Shown here: piece after piece, positions 8,028 through 17,853 of the stretch
How positions within the stretch are numbered: the stretch's first letter is position 1
How the letters are laid out: every line of letters begins with the position of its first letter
Assembly: GCF_013155125.1 (NCBI RefSeq)
Contig: NZ_CP053564.1
Coordinates: forward strand, 131,501-195,500
Source: Pseudonocardia broussonetiae
GTDB lineage: Bacteria; Actinomycetota; Actinomycetes; Mycobacteriales; Pseudonocardiaceae
Length of the DNA: 64,000 nt
Reading direction: 5' to 3'
The notes under the pieces: model-generated
The model's input: only the letters and a program-made list of their open reading frames with translations
Told to the model about the DNA's origin: nothing
The model's database searches: none
Made by a program: the position numbers and the translations under genes

Positions 8028-8920
8028 AGCCCGGCCGCCGCGAGGACCGCGTCGTGGTAGCCGGTGACGGGTCCGGCGTGCACGAGGTCGAGGTCGTCGA
8101 GCGCCTGCGCCGGGGTGAACGCGGCCGCGCGGGCGTGGTGGTGGACCTGCAGCACGCGGTCGAGGACGTCCGCGGCGTGGAACGCCCGCCCGACCGGGGT
8201 GTCCGCGTCGGCGCGAAGCGCGAGCAGGTCCCGCACGCGCCCGGCCAGCGGGTCGGGCAGCGCGGCGAGCTCGCGCTCGGTGAGCCGCTCCAGCAGCGGG
8301 TCGAGCTCCGCGCCCAGCAGCGTCTCCCCCGCGAACCCGGCGTCGGGCAGGGCCGCGTTGTGCAGGTGGTGGGCGAGCCCGAGCAGGAACACCGCGCCCG
8401 GGTCGGCGTCGAGGTCGTCGGCCAGCAGCGCCCCGAGGACGGCGACGGCCCAGCAGTGCTCGGCGTGGTCCTCCGGCGGCTCGACGACGAGGCGCGGGCG
8501 CCCCGGCGCCGTCGCCCCGGCCCGGGGCTGCCGGCGCAGGGCGTCGACGAACGCGGGCGGCGCGACGGGCTCCACCGCCACCGGCGGGGCGACCCGGACC
8601 CGGGCCACCGTCGCGGGGTGCAGCGGCCCGGCCACCTCGTCGATCGCCCGGCGCAGCACGGCGTCCGGGTCGGCGACCCCCGTGGCGGCCAGCACGTCGG
8701 CGTCGATCCCGGCCAGGCGCGCGCCGGCCAGCGCCGCCGCGCACTCCGCGGCGGCCACCGCGCCCTCGTCGGCGCCGCCCAGGACCGCGGCCCACGCCCG
8801 TGCGAAGGACCGGTTCGCGACGGAACCCTCCGCGTGCGCGACCCGCACCCGCTTGAGGTCGGTGACCTCCCGGAACAGCGGCACCACCGCCGCCAGCCGC
8901 GCGGTGGGGACCGTCGTCAC
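8024..8920 (-). CDS. HD-domain-like protein with altered HD dyad
   Basis: 298 residues. The C-terminal two thirds resemble an HD phosphohydrolase: DHAEHCWAVAVLGALLADD gives an early histidine, LLGLAHHLHNA stands where the His-Asp dyad is expected (here His-His), and AFHAADVLDRVLQVHHHA gives the late aspartate. The first 130 or so residues are unrecognised. The missing Asp suggests reduced or different metal chemistry. It is the second gene of the operon, overlapping its neighbours by 4 nt on both sides. It might be a phosphatase for inositol phosphate or a binding protein; I cannot choose. Confidence 0.6.
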   Translation of the reverse strand: MTTVPTARLAAVVPLFREVTDLKRVRVAHAEGSVANRSFARAWAAVLGGADEGAVAAAECAAALAGARLAGIDADVLAATGVADPDAVLRRAIDEVAGPLHPATVARVRVAPPVAVEPVAPPAFVDALRRQPRAGATAPGRPRLVVEPPEDHAEHCWAVAVLGALLADDLDADPGAVFLLGLAHHLHNAALPDAGFAGETLLGAELDPLLERLTERELAALPDPLAGRVRDLLALRADADTPVGRAFHAADVLDRVLQVHHHARAAAFTPAQALDDLDLVHAGPVTGYHDAVLAAAGL

Positions 8921-10101
8921 CCTCGGTCCAGCCAGTCCAGCAGCACCTGCTCCTGCAGGTGCAGCGCGTGCTCGGGCACGCCGCCGTCGGACGTCATCGG
9001 CTGCTTGAAGAAGTACCCCAGCTGCTCCTGCGCGCCGCCCTCGCCGCGCCGCGCGGCCTCGGCGACCAAGCGCACCAGCTCCAGCACCAGCGGCGCCGCG
9101 AGGATCGAGTCGCGGCACAGGAAGTCGATCTTCATCTGCATCCGCTGGCCCATGAAGCCGACGAGGTCGATGTTGTCCCAGGCCTCCTTGGCGTCGCCGC
9201 GGGGGCGGTAGTAGTCGATCCGCACCACGTGGTCGTCGACGTCGTAGCCGAGGATGGAGTCGAGCACCGACCCCTTCGTGTCCAGCTTGCTGGCCAGCGA
9301 CGACGGGTCGTCGAGGATCTGGCCGTCGCGGTTGCCGAGGATGTTGGTCGAGTACCAGCCCTCGACGGTGAGCGCGCGCGAGCGGAACGCGGGCGCCAGC
9401 ACCGTCTTGACCATCGTCTGCCCGGTCTTGCCGTCCTTGCCCGCCACCGGCACGTTCTCGCGCGCGGCCAGCTCCAGCAGGGCGGGCACGTCCGGGCCGA
9501 GGCTCGGCGTGAAGTTGACGAACGGGCAGCCCTCGGTGATCGCGGCGTAGGCGTAGACCATGCCCGGCGTGATCACCGGGTCGTCGAGGTCGAGGCCCTT
9601 CTCGAACGTGTCGAGGTCGCCGAGGATCGCCGACGTGCGGTCCGGCCACGCCTCGGTCGAGGCGAGGTTGACGACGACGACCGTGTCGAGCGACTGCTCC
9701 TCGCGGAAGCGACGCAGGTCGTCGCGCAGGTGGGCGACGCGCTCGCGCAGCGGCCCGACGGGCACGACGTTCGCGCCGACCGCGTTGCGGCAGTAGGCCG
9801 GGTCGACCACCGCGGGCCACGGCGAGATCGACGCGAGGGGTTCGGCGACGGCGTCGAGCTGCGCCGGCTCGATGACGCGGTGCACCGCGGCCGCCTTCGC
9901 CAGGTCGCTGCCGTCGAGGTCCCAGCCCGCGAACACCAGCGACTCGTAGGGCGCGAGCTCCGTGCGGTGCGCCAGCGGGAGGCCGTCGGTGCCGATGGTG
10001 CCGAGCCGGAGCTGCTCGATCCCGGCGATGGCGGTCGTCGCGACCGCCCCGCCCAGACCGATGATCGCGACCCCGGTCCGGGGGCCGGTTACCTCTGCCA
10101 T
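8917..10101 (-). CDS. Inositol-phosphate synthase (myo-inositol-1-phosphate synthase family)
   Basis: 394 residues, the usual bacterial length. The Rossmann loop is VAIIGLGGAVATTAIAGI (11-28). The catalytic core has VAGKDGKTGQTMVKTVLAP and WYSTNILGNRDG, the most conserved blocks of the family, and GYFFKQPM near the end. The enzyme converts glucose 6-phosphate to inositol 3-phosphate with bound NAD. ATG at 10101 follows a good ribosome-binding site (AGAGGGA). As first gene of a ten-gene operon it probably feeds a cyclitol phosphate to the glycosyltransferase and modifying enzymes, in addition to any housekeeping ino1 elsewhere. The leader holds a small hairpin. Confidence 0.88.
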   Translation of the reverse strand: MAEVTGPRTGVAIIGLGGAVATTAIAGIEQLRLGTIGTDGLPLAHRTELAPYESLVFAGWDLDGSDLAKAAAVHRVIEPAQLDAVAEPLASISPWPAVVDPAYCRNAVGANVVPVGPLRERVAHLRDDLRRFREEQSLDTVVVVNLASTEAWPDRTSAILGDLDTFEKGLDLDDPVITPGMVYAYAAITEGCPFVNFTPSLGPDVPALLELAARENVPVAGKDGKTGQTMVKTVLAPAFRSRALTVEGWYSTNILGNRDGQILDDPSSLASKLDTKGSVLDSILGYDVDDHVVRIDYYRPRGDAKEAWDNIDLVGFMGQRMQMKIDFLCRDSILAAPLVLELVRLVAEAARRGEGGAQEQLGYFFKQPMTSDGGVPEHALHLQEQVLLDWLDRG

Positions 10102-10370
10102 GGTGTCCCTCTCATCGACCTCTCGTGTCACTGCGAGAGGACTGGTACCCGTCCTCCACCTGGGGAATCGCGGTGTCGCCGTCCGGTCGACGCGCGAGTG
10201 GCGGGCGGAGTACCTACTGTTGTAGGCAGGTCGCGTGCGGTCCGACGGCCGGGCGCCGGGCCGGTATTCGGCGATCCCGCGGACGGGTCCGGAGCGGCTC
10301 TCCCGGCACTCCCGAGGGCCCACCCCGACGTGATTCATGTCACAGGAGTCCGGGCCGTAGGCTCGACGCA
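10102..10370. promoter_or_regulatory. Divergent control region of the inositol operon and the HAD gene
   Basis: On the minus side, a 7-bp stem-loop (CCTCTCG 10119-10125 with CGAGAGG 10134-10140) lies just before the synthase ribosome-binding site, and the dyad CCTACTGTTGTAGG (10213-10226) sits about 110 nt upstream of the ATG, beside TAGGTA on the minus strand, a weak -10 candidate. The dyad resembles a BlaI-type operator (CTACA-NN-TGTAG) with one change. On the plus side TAGGCT (10358-10363) is 7 nt before the HAD GTG, giving a leaderless mRNA. Confidence 0.45.
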
Positions 10371-11018
10371 GTGCGCACCGTCCTGCTCGACCTCGACGGC
10401 ACCCTCGTCGACTCCGCCGCCCTGATCACCACGCACCTGTCCGCCGCGCTGGCCACGATCGGCGTGGCCCGCACGCCGGCCGAGCTGCTCCCCCTCGTCG
10501 GCCCGCCGTTCGAGACCGCGCTGCCCGCCCTCGGCCTCACCGCCGAGCAGACCGCCGCCGTGATCACCGTGTACCGCTCCACCTACGACGCCGTCGCGGC
10601 CACCGAGACGCCGCTCTACCCCGGCACGGTCGGCCTGCTGGAGCGCCTCGGCGGGCTGCGGCTCGCCGTCGCCACCTCGAAGCCCGAGCACGTCGCCCGC
10701 CGGATCGTCGACGGCGTCGGCATCGCGGCGTTCTTCGCCCTCGTCGGCGGCGCCGACCAGCCGAACGGGCGCCTGGGCAAGGCCGCCGTCATCGCCTCGG
10801 TCCTCGACCGGCTCGACCTCGACCCGGCCCGCGAGCCCGTCGTCATGGTCGGCGACCGCCACCACGACGTCGACGGGGCCGCCGCCTTCGGCATCCCGAC
10901 GATCGGGGTGTCCTGGGGCTACGCCGAGCCGGGCGAGCTGGTGGGCGCGCAGAAGGTCGTGGCCGACGCCGACGAGCTCGCCGACACCCTCACCGGGGAC
11001 GCGACCTGGTCCCGGTAG
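10371..11018 (+). CDS. HAD-family phosphatase (phosphoglycolate phosphatase-like)
   Basis: 215 residues. Motif I is LLDLDGTLVDSA (catalytic DxD), motif II lies in LAVATSKPEHV, the motif III lysine is probably in NGRLGKAAVI, and motif IV is MVGDRHHDVDGA followed by GIPTIGVSWGYAEPGEL. The helical cap between residues 15 and 80 places it with Gph/PgmB-type phosphatases. The GTG start follows TAGGCT by 7 nt, so the transcript is probably leaderless. The substrate is not predictable; it lies between, but is not clearly part of, the inositol operon and the glycerol genes. Confidence 0.82.
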   Translation: MRTVLLDLDGTLVDSAALITTHLSAALATIGVARTPAELLPLVGPPFETALPALGLTAEQTAAVITVYRSTYDAVAATETPLYPGTVGLLERLGGLRLAVATSKPEHVARRIVDGVGIAAFFALVGGADQPNGRLGKAAVIASVLDRLDLDPAREPVVMVGDRHHDVDGAAAFGIPTIGVSWGYAEPGELVGAQKVVADADELADTLTGDATWSR

Positions 11019-11022
11019 GCGG

Positions 11023-12546
<1,524 letters not shown>

Positions 12547-12579
12547 CACGCCCACCCCCTCATCGCCGCCGCCCCGCCC

Positions 12580-12693
12580 CGACACGCGCGCAACCAGACC
12601 CCGACTCGCGGGCCTCCCCCCGCAAGCCGCGGGCCTGCCCCCGCGAGTCGCGAGCCTCCCCCCGCGAGTCGGGGTGTCGTTGCGCGCGTGTCG
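12580..12693. repeat. Long nested inverted repeat with short internal repeats
   Basis: Outer arms CGACACGCGCGCAAC (12580-12594) and GTTGCGCGCGTGTCG (12679-12693) enclose CCCGACTCGCGGG (12600-12612) and its complement (12661-12673). The centre repeats GCGGGCCT-CCCCCGC-like units. It lies between iclR and glpK, both on the minus strand, and could form a large hairpin in the transcript, either a terminator or an attenuating leader of glpK. Confidence 0.85.
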
Positions 12694-12700
12694 CGGTGGC

Positions 12701-13465
12701 TCACGGCGTCCCCACCACCAGCGAGGCCGAGATCTCCCGGGCCGCCGCGACGAGGTGCACCGCGACCGGAGCCCGCAGCTCCCCGCCGATCCCGAACAGC
12801 TCCTCCACCGGCCCGACCACGCCGATCGCGCCCGCCACCAGCCCCCCGCTGCCGCGCAGCGCCGCCGCCGCTCCCCCGGTGCCGGACTCGAACTCCCCGC
12901 TGTCGCCCGCCCAGCCCCGGCGCCGCGCGACGGCGAGGTGGGCCTCCAGCGCGGGGACCGTCGAGCAGGTGCGCCCGGTGTAGGGCGTCAGCGCCAGCTC
13001 GCGCGGGGGCGGCGTCGCGACGGGGGCGAAGGCGAGCAGGCACTTGCCCAGCGCCGTGGCGTGCAGCGGTTGTTCCTCGCCGGTGCGGATGGTCTGCGGC
13101 GTGCCGTCGGGGCGGAAGACGTGGTGCACCAGCCGCACCGCCCCGGCGTCGGGCACGCCGATCTGCACGGCGAGGCCGGTGCTCCCGGCCAGGGAATCGG
13201 CCCAGTTCATGGCCCGGGCGCGCAGGTCGTGGCGGTCCCAGCCGCCGCGGCCCAGCTCGCGCAGCGCGTCGCCCAGCACGTAGCGCGCCGACGGGTCCTG
13301 CTCGACGAACCCGACCTCCTTCAGCGTCCGCACGATGCCGTGCGCGGTGGGGCGGGGCAGGTCGAGCGCCGCGGCGATCTCGTTGATGCCCAGCGGACGG
13401 TCGGTGCTGCCGAGCAGTCGCAGCACCGCCGCGGCGCGCTCGATCGACTGGATGGAACCCGGCAC
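12701..13465 (-). CDS. IclR-family transcriptional regulator of the glycerol genes
   Basis: 254 residues from GTG at 13465. The winged helix-turn-helix covers [36 protein letters not shown] and [13 protein letters not shown] (residues about 4-60). The effector domain has [13 protein letters not shown] and [12 protein letters not shown], typical of IclR proteins. An upstream ATG at 13528 would put the operator inside the gene. Instead the minus-strand hexamer TACAGT (13473-13478) is 7 nt before GTG 13465, which supports that leaderless start. In Streptomyces the IclR-type GylR controls glycerol genes, and this one sits between two glpK genes and next to glpF. Confidence 0.87.
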   Translation of the reverse strand: MPGSIQSIERAAAVLRLLGSTDRPLGINEIAAALDLPRPTAHGIVRTLKEVGFVEQDPSARYVLGDALRELGRGGWDRHDLRARAMNWADSLAGSTGLAVQIGVPDAGAVRLVHHVFRPDGTPQTIRTGEEQPLHATALGKCLLAFAPVATPPPRELALTPYTGRTCSTVPALEAHLAVARRRGWAGDSGEFESGTGGAAAALRGSGGLVAGAIGVVGPVEELFGIGGELRAPVAVHLVAAAREISASLVVGTP

Positions 13466-13510
13466 CCGACCCACTGTAGGACCGCGGTGTGATCTGCGGC
13501 CGGACGGCGG

Positions 13511-13525
13511 TTCGACAATGTCGAA
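13511..13525. promoter_or_regulatory. Putative IclR operator
   Basis: Perfect dyad TTCGAC-AAT-GTCGAA. It ends 9 nt before the glpF -35 element and lies about 45 nt upstream of the iclR start, a good position for control of both divergent promoters. Confidence 0.65.
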
Positions 13526-13534
13526 CACCTCGCG

Positions 13535-13563
13535 TTGACCCCGATCGTGAGCGTTCCTAGTTT
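13535..13563 (+). promoter_or_regulatory. glpF promoter
   Basis: TTGACC (13535-13540), 17 nt, TAGTTT (13558-13563): a housekeeping-type promoter placed about 43 nt upstream of the glpF ATG if transcription begins near 13570. Confidence 0.6.
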
Positions 13564-13612
13564 TCGGTCACGGTCCGCTGTGGGGGTGGGCCGACGAGAG
13601 AGGACTTCACTG

Positions 13613-14458
13613 ATGAAGAACTCGTTAGTCGGGGAGCTGAGTGCCGAGTTCCTGGGCACGATGATCCTGATCCTGTTCGGCGTCGGGGTCGTGGCGCAGG
13701 TCGTCACCGCGCCCGACGGCAGCCTCGGCGACCACGACTCCATCACCTGGGCGTGGGGCATCGGCGTGACGCTGGGTGTCTACGTCGCGGCCCGGCTGTC
13801 GGGAGCGCACCTGAACCCGGCCGTCACCATCGCGCTCGCCGCCTTCAAGGGCTTCTCCTGGCGCAAGGTGCTGCCCTACTCGCTCGCGCAGACCGCGGGC
13901 GCGTTCGTGGCCGCCCTGATCGTGCGCTTCGTCTACTCCGACCTGATCGCCAAGGTCGACCCCGGCCACACCATCGCCACCCAGGGCATCTACTCGACGC
14001 TGCCGGGCAACGGCGTGGAGGGCGTCAGCATCGGCACGGCGTTCTTCGACCAGATCGTCGGCACCGCGATCCTCGTGTTCGTGATCTTCGCGCTCACCAC
14101 GGCGGCCAACAACCCGCCGATGGCCAACCTCGGCCCGGTGGTCGTGGGCCTGCTCGTCGTCGCCATCGGCATGGCGTGGGGCGCCAACGCCGGCTACGCG
14201 ATCAACCCGGCGCGCGACTTCGGCCCCCGGCTCGCCTCGTTCATCACCGGCTACGAGACGGCGTGGGTGGACCAGAACGGCACGCCCTACTGGTGGTTGC
14301 CGATCGTCGCGCCGATCATCGGCGGCCTGATCGGTGGCGCACTGTTCAAGTTCGCGATCGAGGGCTTCCTGCCCGCCGAGGCGGAGGAGATCACCGTCTC
14401 GGAGCCGACGGTGCCCGAGCCCCGTGGGACGACGACCGACACCACCCAGAACGCGTAG
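13613..14458 (+). CDS. glpF: Glycerol uptake facilitator, aquaglyceroporin
   Basis: 281 residues with six hydrophobic spans and both half-helix motifs: [15 protein letters not shown] (first NPA) and [13 protein letters not shown] (second NPA; the Asp after NPAR is characteristic of glycerol facilitators rather than pure water channels). The ATG at 13613 has AGAGAGG upstream. Passive inner-membrane glycerol channel. It leads an operon with glpK (11 nt downstream) and glpD, so uptake, phosphorylation and oxidation are transcribed together. The polar tail (residues about 258-281) is acidic and proline-rich. Confidence 0.94.
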   Translation: MKNSLVGELSAEFLGTMILILFGVGVVAQVVTAPDGSLGDHDSITWAWGIGVTLGVYVAARLSGAHLNPAVTIALAAFKGFSWRKVLPYSLAQTAGAFVAALIVRFVYSDLIAKVDPGHTIATQGIYSTLPGNGVEGVSIGTAFFDQIVGTAILVFVIFALTTAANNPPMANLGPVVVGLLVVAIGMAWGANAGYAINPARDFGPRLASFITGYETAWVDQNGTPYWWLPIVAPIIGGLIGGALFKFAIEGFLPAEAEEITVSEPTVPEPRGTTTDTTQNA

Positions 14459-14469
14459 AGGAGAGCCTG

Positions 14470-15987
14470 ATGGCCGAGTTCGTCGGAGCAGTCGACCAGG
14501 GAACCACCAGCAGCCGCTTCATGATCTTCGATCACAGCGGCAACGAGGTGGGCCGCCACCAGCTCGAGCACGAGCAGATCCTCCCGCAGGCGGGCTGGGT
14601 CGAGCACAACCCCGTGGAGATCTGGGAGCGCACCTCGGCGGTCATCCAGACCGGGCTGAACAAGACCGGCCTGTCGTCCTCGGACCTGGCGGCGCTGGGC
14701 ATCACCAACCAGCGCGAGACGGCCGTCGTGTGGAACCGGCGCACCGGGCGCCCGCTCTACAACGCGATCGTCTGGCAGGACACCCGCACCGACCGCATCG
14801 CCACCGCGCTGGACAAGGACGGGCGCGGCGACGTCATCCGGCAGAAGGCGGGCCTCCCGCCGGCCACCTACTTCTCCGGCGGCAAGATCCAGTGGATCCT
14901 GGAGAACGTCGACGGGGCCCGGGCGCTCGCCGAGAGCGGTGACGCCATCTTCGGCAACACCGACACGTGGCTGATCTGGCACCTCACCGGCGGCGTCAAC
15001 GGCGGGGTGCACGTCACCGACCCGACCAACGCCAGCCGCACGATGCTGATGAACCTCGAGACGCTCGACTGGGACGACGAGCTCCTCGGCTTCTTCGACA
15101 TCCCGCGCTCGATGCTGCCGAAGATCGAGCCGAGCTCGTGCCCCGGCGGGTACGGGTCGACGCTCGCGGGCGGCCCGCTCGGCGGCGAGGTGCTCATCAC
15201 CGGCGACCTCGGCGACCAGCAGGCCGCCACCGTCGGCCAGGTCTGCTTCGCCCCCGGCGAGGCCAAGAACACCTACGGCACCGGCAACTTCATGCTGCTC
15301 AACACGGGCACCGAGCTCGTGCGCAGCAAGGCGGGCCTGCTGACGACCGTCGGCTACAAGTTCGGCGACGACGCGCCGGTCTACTGCCTGGAGGGCTCGA
15401 TCGCCGTCACGGGGTCGGCGGTGCAGTGGCTGCGCGACCAGCTCGGCATCATCTCCGGCGCCTCCCAGAGCGAGACGCTGGCGCGCCAGGTGGAGGACAA
15501 CGGCGGCGTGTACTTCGTGCCGGCGTTCTCCGGGCTGTTCGCGCCGTACTGGCGCTCCGACGCGCGCGGCGCCATCGTCGGCCTCTCGCGCTACAACACC
15601 AACGCGCACCTGGCCCGGGCCACGCTCGAGGCGATCTGCTACCAGAGCCGCGACGTCGCGGAGGCCATGGAGAAGGACTCCGGGGTGCACCTGGAGACGC
15701 TCAAGGTCGACGGCGGCGTCACCGCCAACGAGCTGTGCATGCAGATCCAGGCCGACGTGCTCGGCGTGCCGGTCAGCCGGCCCGTCGTCGCGGAGACCAC
15801 GGCGCTGGGCGCGGCGTACGCGGCCGGCCTCGCGGTCGGGTTCTGGAAGGACACCGACGAGCTGCGGTCGAACTGGAACGAGTCCAAGCGCTGGGAGCCG
15901 CAGTGGTCGGCCGATCAGCGTGACTCGGGTTACGAGCAGTGGAAGAAGGCGGTCACCCGGACGTTGGACTGGGTAGACGTGGGCTGA
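14470..15987 (+). CDS. glpK: Glycerol kinase (second copy, glpFKD operon)
   Basis: 505 residues. [67 protein letters not shown] and [16 protein letters not shown] identify glycerol kinase. The ribosome-binding site is AGGAGAG just before ATG. It is clearly homologous to, but diverged from, the minus-strand copy at 11023-12546, so this is an old duplication rather than a recent one. Produces glycerol 3-phosphate for GlpD encoded immediately downstream. Confidence 0.95.
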   Translation: MAEFVGAVDQGTTSSRFMIFDHSGNEVGRHQLEHEQILPQAGWVEHNPVEIWERTSAVIQTGLNKTGLSSSDLAALGITNQRETAVVWNRRTGRPLYNAIVWQDTRTDRIATALDKDGRGDVIRQKAGLPPATYFSGGKIQWILENVDGARALAESGDAIFGNTDTWLIWHLTGGVNGGVHVTDPTNASRTMLMNLETLDWDDELLGFFDIPRSMLPKIEPSSCPGGYGSTLAGGPLGGEVLITGDLGDQQAATVGQVCFAPGEAKNTYGTGNFMLLNTGTELVRSKAGLLTTVGYKFGDDAPVYCLEGSIAVTGSAVQWLRDQLGIISGASQSETLARQVEDNGGVYFVPAFSGLFAPYWRSDARGAIVGLSRYNTNAHLARATLEAICYQSRDVAEAMEKDSGVHLETLKVDGGVTANELCMQIQADVLGVPVSRPVVAETTALGAAYAAGLAVGFWKDTDELRSNWNESKRWEPQWSADQRDSGYEQWKKAVTRTLDWVDVG

Positions 15988-16025
15988 CGGATCCGGCCGC
16001 GTACGAACGGACGAAAGGACACACC

Positions 16026-17735
16026 ATGAGATCGGTCGCGCTCTCCCCGCAGGCCCGCGAGGCCGCGCTGGAGGCGATGGCGTCGACCGAACTCGACGTG
16101 CTGGTCGTCGGGGGCGGTGTCGTGGGCGCGGGAGCCGCCCTCGACGCCGCCACCCGGGGGCTGACCGTCGGGCTCGTCGAGGCCCGCGACTTCGCGTCGG
16201 GGACGTCGAGCAGGTCGAGCAAGCTCATCCACGGTGGCCTGCGCTACCTGGAGATGCTGGACTTCCGGCTGGTCGCCGAGGCCCTCTCGGAACGCGGGCT
16301 GCTCATCGAGGAGCTGGCGCCGCACCTCATCCGGCCGGTGCCGTTCCTGTACCCGCTCAAGCACCGCGGGTGGGAGCGGTTCTACGCCGGTGCCGGCGTG
16401 GCGCTCTACGACGTGCTCGCGCGGGTGTCGGGCCACAGCGCCGGGCTGCCGCTGCACCGCCACCTCACCCGCAGCGGGGCGCGCAAGATCGTGCCGTCGC
16501 TGCGCAAGGACGCCCTCGTCGGCGCCCTGCAGTACTACGACGCGCAGGTCGACGACGCCCGCCACACGATGTTCATCGCCCGCACCGCCGCGGCCTACGG
16601 GGCGCACGTGGCCACCCGGTCGCGCGTGGTCGGGCTGCTGCGCGAGGGCGAGCGCGTCACCGGGGCCGAGGTCCACGACCTCGAGTCCGGGCGCACGTTC
16701 AAGGTCCACGCGAAGCAGGTCATCAACGCCACCGGCGTGTGGACCGACGACACGCAGTCGATGGTGGGCGAGCGCGGGCAGTTCAAGGTCCGCGCGAGCA
16801 AGGGCATCCACCTGGTCGTCCCGCGCGACCGGATCCAGGGCTCGTCCGGGCTGATCCTGCGCACCGAGAAGTCGGTGCTGTTCGTCATCCCGTGGGGCCG
16901 GCACTGGATCATCGGCACCACCGACACCGACTGGGACCTCGACAAGGCCCACCCGGCCGCCAGCGCCGCCGACATCGACTACCTGCTCGACCACGTCAAC
17001 GAGGTGCTGGAGCAGCCGCTCACGCACGCCGACGTGGAGGGCGTGTACGCGGGTCTGCGACCGCTGCTGTCGGGCGAGTCGGAGGCCACGTCGAAGCTGT
17101 CCCGGGAGCACGCGGTGGCGCACACCGCGCCGGGGCTCGTCGTCGTCGCCGGGGGGAAGTACACGACCTACCGGATCATGGCGAAGGACGCCGTCGACGC
17201 GGCCGTGCACGCCCTGGACGCGAAGGTGCCGCCGTCGGTCACGGAGAAGGTGCCGCTGCTGGGCGCCGAGGGGTTCACCGCGCTGAAGAACTCCCGGTAC
17301 GTCCTGGCCGCGCGCTACGGGCTGCACGAGGCCCGGATCGCGCACCTGCTCACCCGGTACGGATCGCTGATCCACGAGGTGCTCGACCTCGTGGCCGCCG
17401 ACCCGTCGCTGGGCGAGGAGCTCGCCGGGGCACCGGACTACCTGCGCGCCGAGGCCGTCTACGCGGCCTCGCACGAGGGGGCCCGGCACCTGGAGGACGT
17501 CCTCGCCCGCCGCACCCGCATCTCGATCGAGACCTTCGACCGGGGCATCGGGTGCGTCGACGAGGTGGCCGCGCTCATCGCCCCGGTGCTGGGGTGGAGC
17601 GACGACCAGGTGGCGCGGGAGGTCGAGCACTACCGCAAGCGGGTCGACGCCGAGCGGGAGAGCCAGAAGATGCCCGACGACGAGACCGCCGACTCCGCCC
17701 GCATGGGGGCGCCGGAGGTAGTACCGCTGCGCTGA
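16026..17735 (+). CDS. glpD: Glycerol-3-phosphate dehydrogenase, FAD-dependent
   Basis: 569 residues. The FAD-binding loop is DVLVVGGGVVGAGAALDAAT (about residues 24-43), with FASGTSSRSSKLIHGGLRYL, the GlpD/GlpA signature. IPWGRHWIIGTTDTDWD and VVVAGGKYTTYRIMAKDAVD follow, and the C-terminal region is the alpha-helical DAO_C domain. It oxidises glycerol 3-phosphate to dihydroxyacetone phosphate and passes electrons to quinone at the membrane. GAAAGGAC precedes the ATG; the gene is 38 nt after glpK. A perfect palindrome follows the stop. Confidence 0.95.
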   Translation: MRSVALSPQAREAALEAMASTELDVLVVGGGVVGAGAALDAATRGLTVGLVEARDFASGTSSRSSKLIHGGLRYLEMLDFRLVAEALSERGLLIEELAPHLIRPVPFLYPLKHRGWERFYAGAGVALYDVLARVSGHSAGLPLHRHLTRSGARKIVPSLRKDALVGALQYYDAQVDDARHTMFIARTAAAYGAHVATRSRVVGLLREGERVTGAEVHDLESGRTFKVHAKQVINATGVWTDDTQSMVGERGQFKVRASKGIHLVVPRDRIQGSSGLILRTEKSVLFVIPWGRHWIIGTTDTDWDLDKAHPAASAADIDYLLDHVNEVLEQPLTHADVEGVYAGLRPLLSGESEATSKLSREHAVAHTAPGLVVVAGGKYTTYRIMAKDAVDAAVHALDAKVPPSVTEKVPLLGAEGFTALKNSRYVLAARYGLHEARIAHLLTRYGSLIHEVLDLVAADPSLGEELAGAPDYLRAEAVYAASHEGARHLEDVLARRTRISIETFDRGIGCVDEVAALIAPVLGWSDDQVAREVEHYRKRVDAERESQKMPDDETADSARMGAPEVVPLR

Positions 17736-17742
17736 CGCGCCT

Positions 17743-17782
17743 GTGAGTGGCAACCGTGCCCAGGGGCACGGTTGCCACTCAC
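17743..17782. terminator. Perfect 19-bp inverted repeat after glpD
   Basis: Arm GTGAGTGGCAACCGTGCCC (17743-17761), 2-nt loop, complementary arm 17764-17782. It starts 7 nt after the glpD stop. There is no T run, as is common in GC-rich actinobacteria; probably a terminator, although so perfect a dyad could also bind a protein. Confidence 0.7.
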
Positions 17783-17853
17783 GACCCTGCGGCGTTCGTA
17801 GCGCGCCGGCGGTCACCGTGCCGGGCCGCCCGGGCGGGGCCTAGCGTGGCGGG

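Noticed and set aside
8024..8920. EboA-type metabolite traffic protein
   Set aside because: Inositol synthases occur in ebo-type clusters, but this protein has HD-like histidine motifs, and no UbiA, TatD or alkaline-phosphatase-like partner is present.
3549..10101. RiPP precursor peptide for the YcaO
   Set aside because: Genes overlap or nearly abut throughout; no free small ORF with a leader-core layout is visible in this operon.
13466..13528. Longer IclR start at ATG 13528
   Set aside because: It would place the TTCGAC dyad and the TACAGT -10 inside the coding region; GTG 13465 fits the family start.
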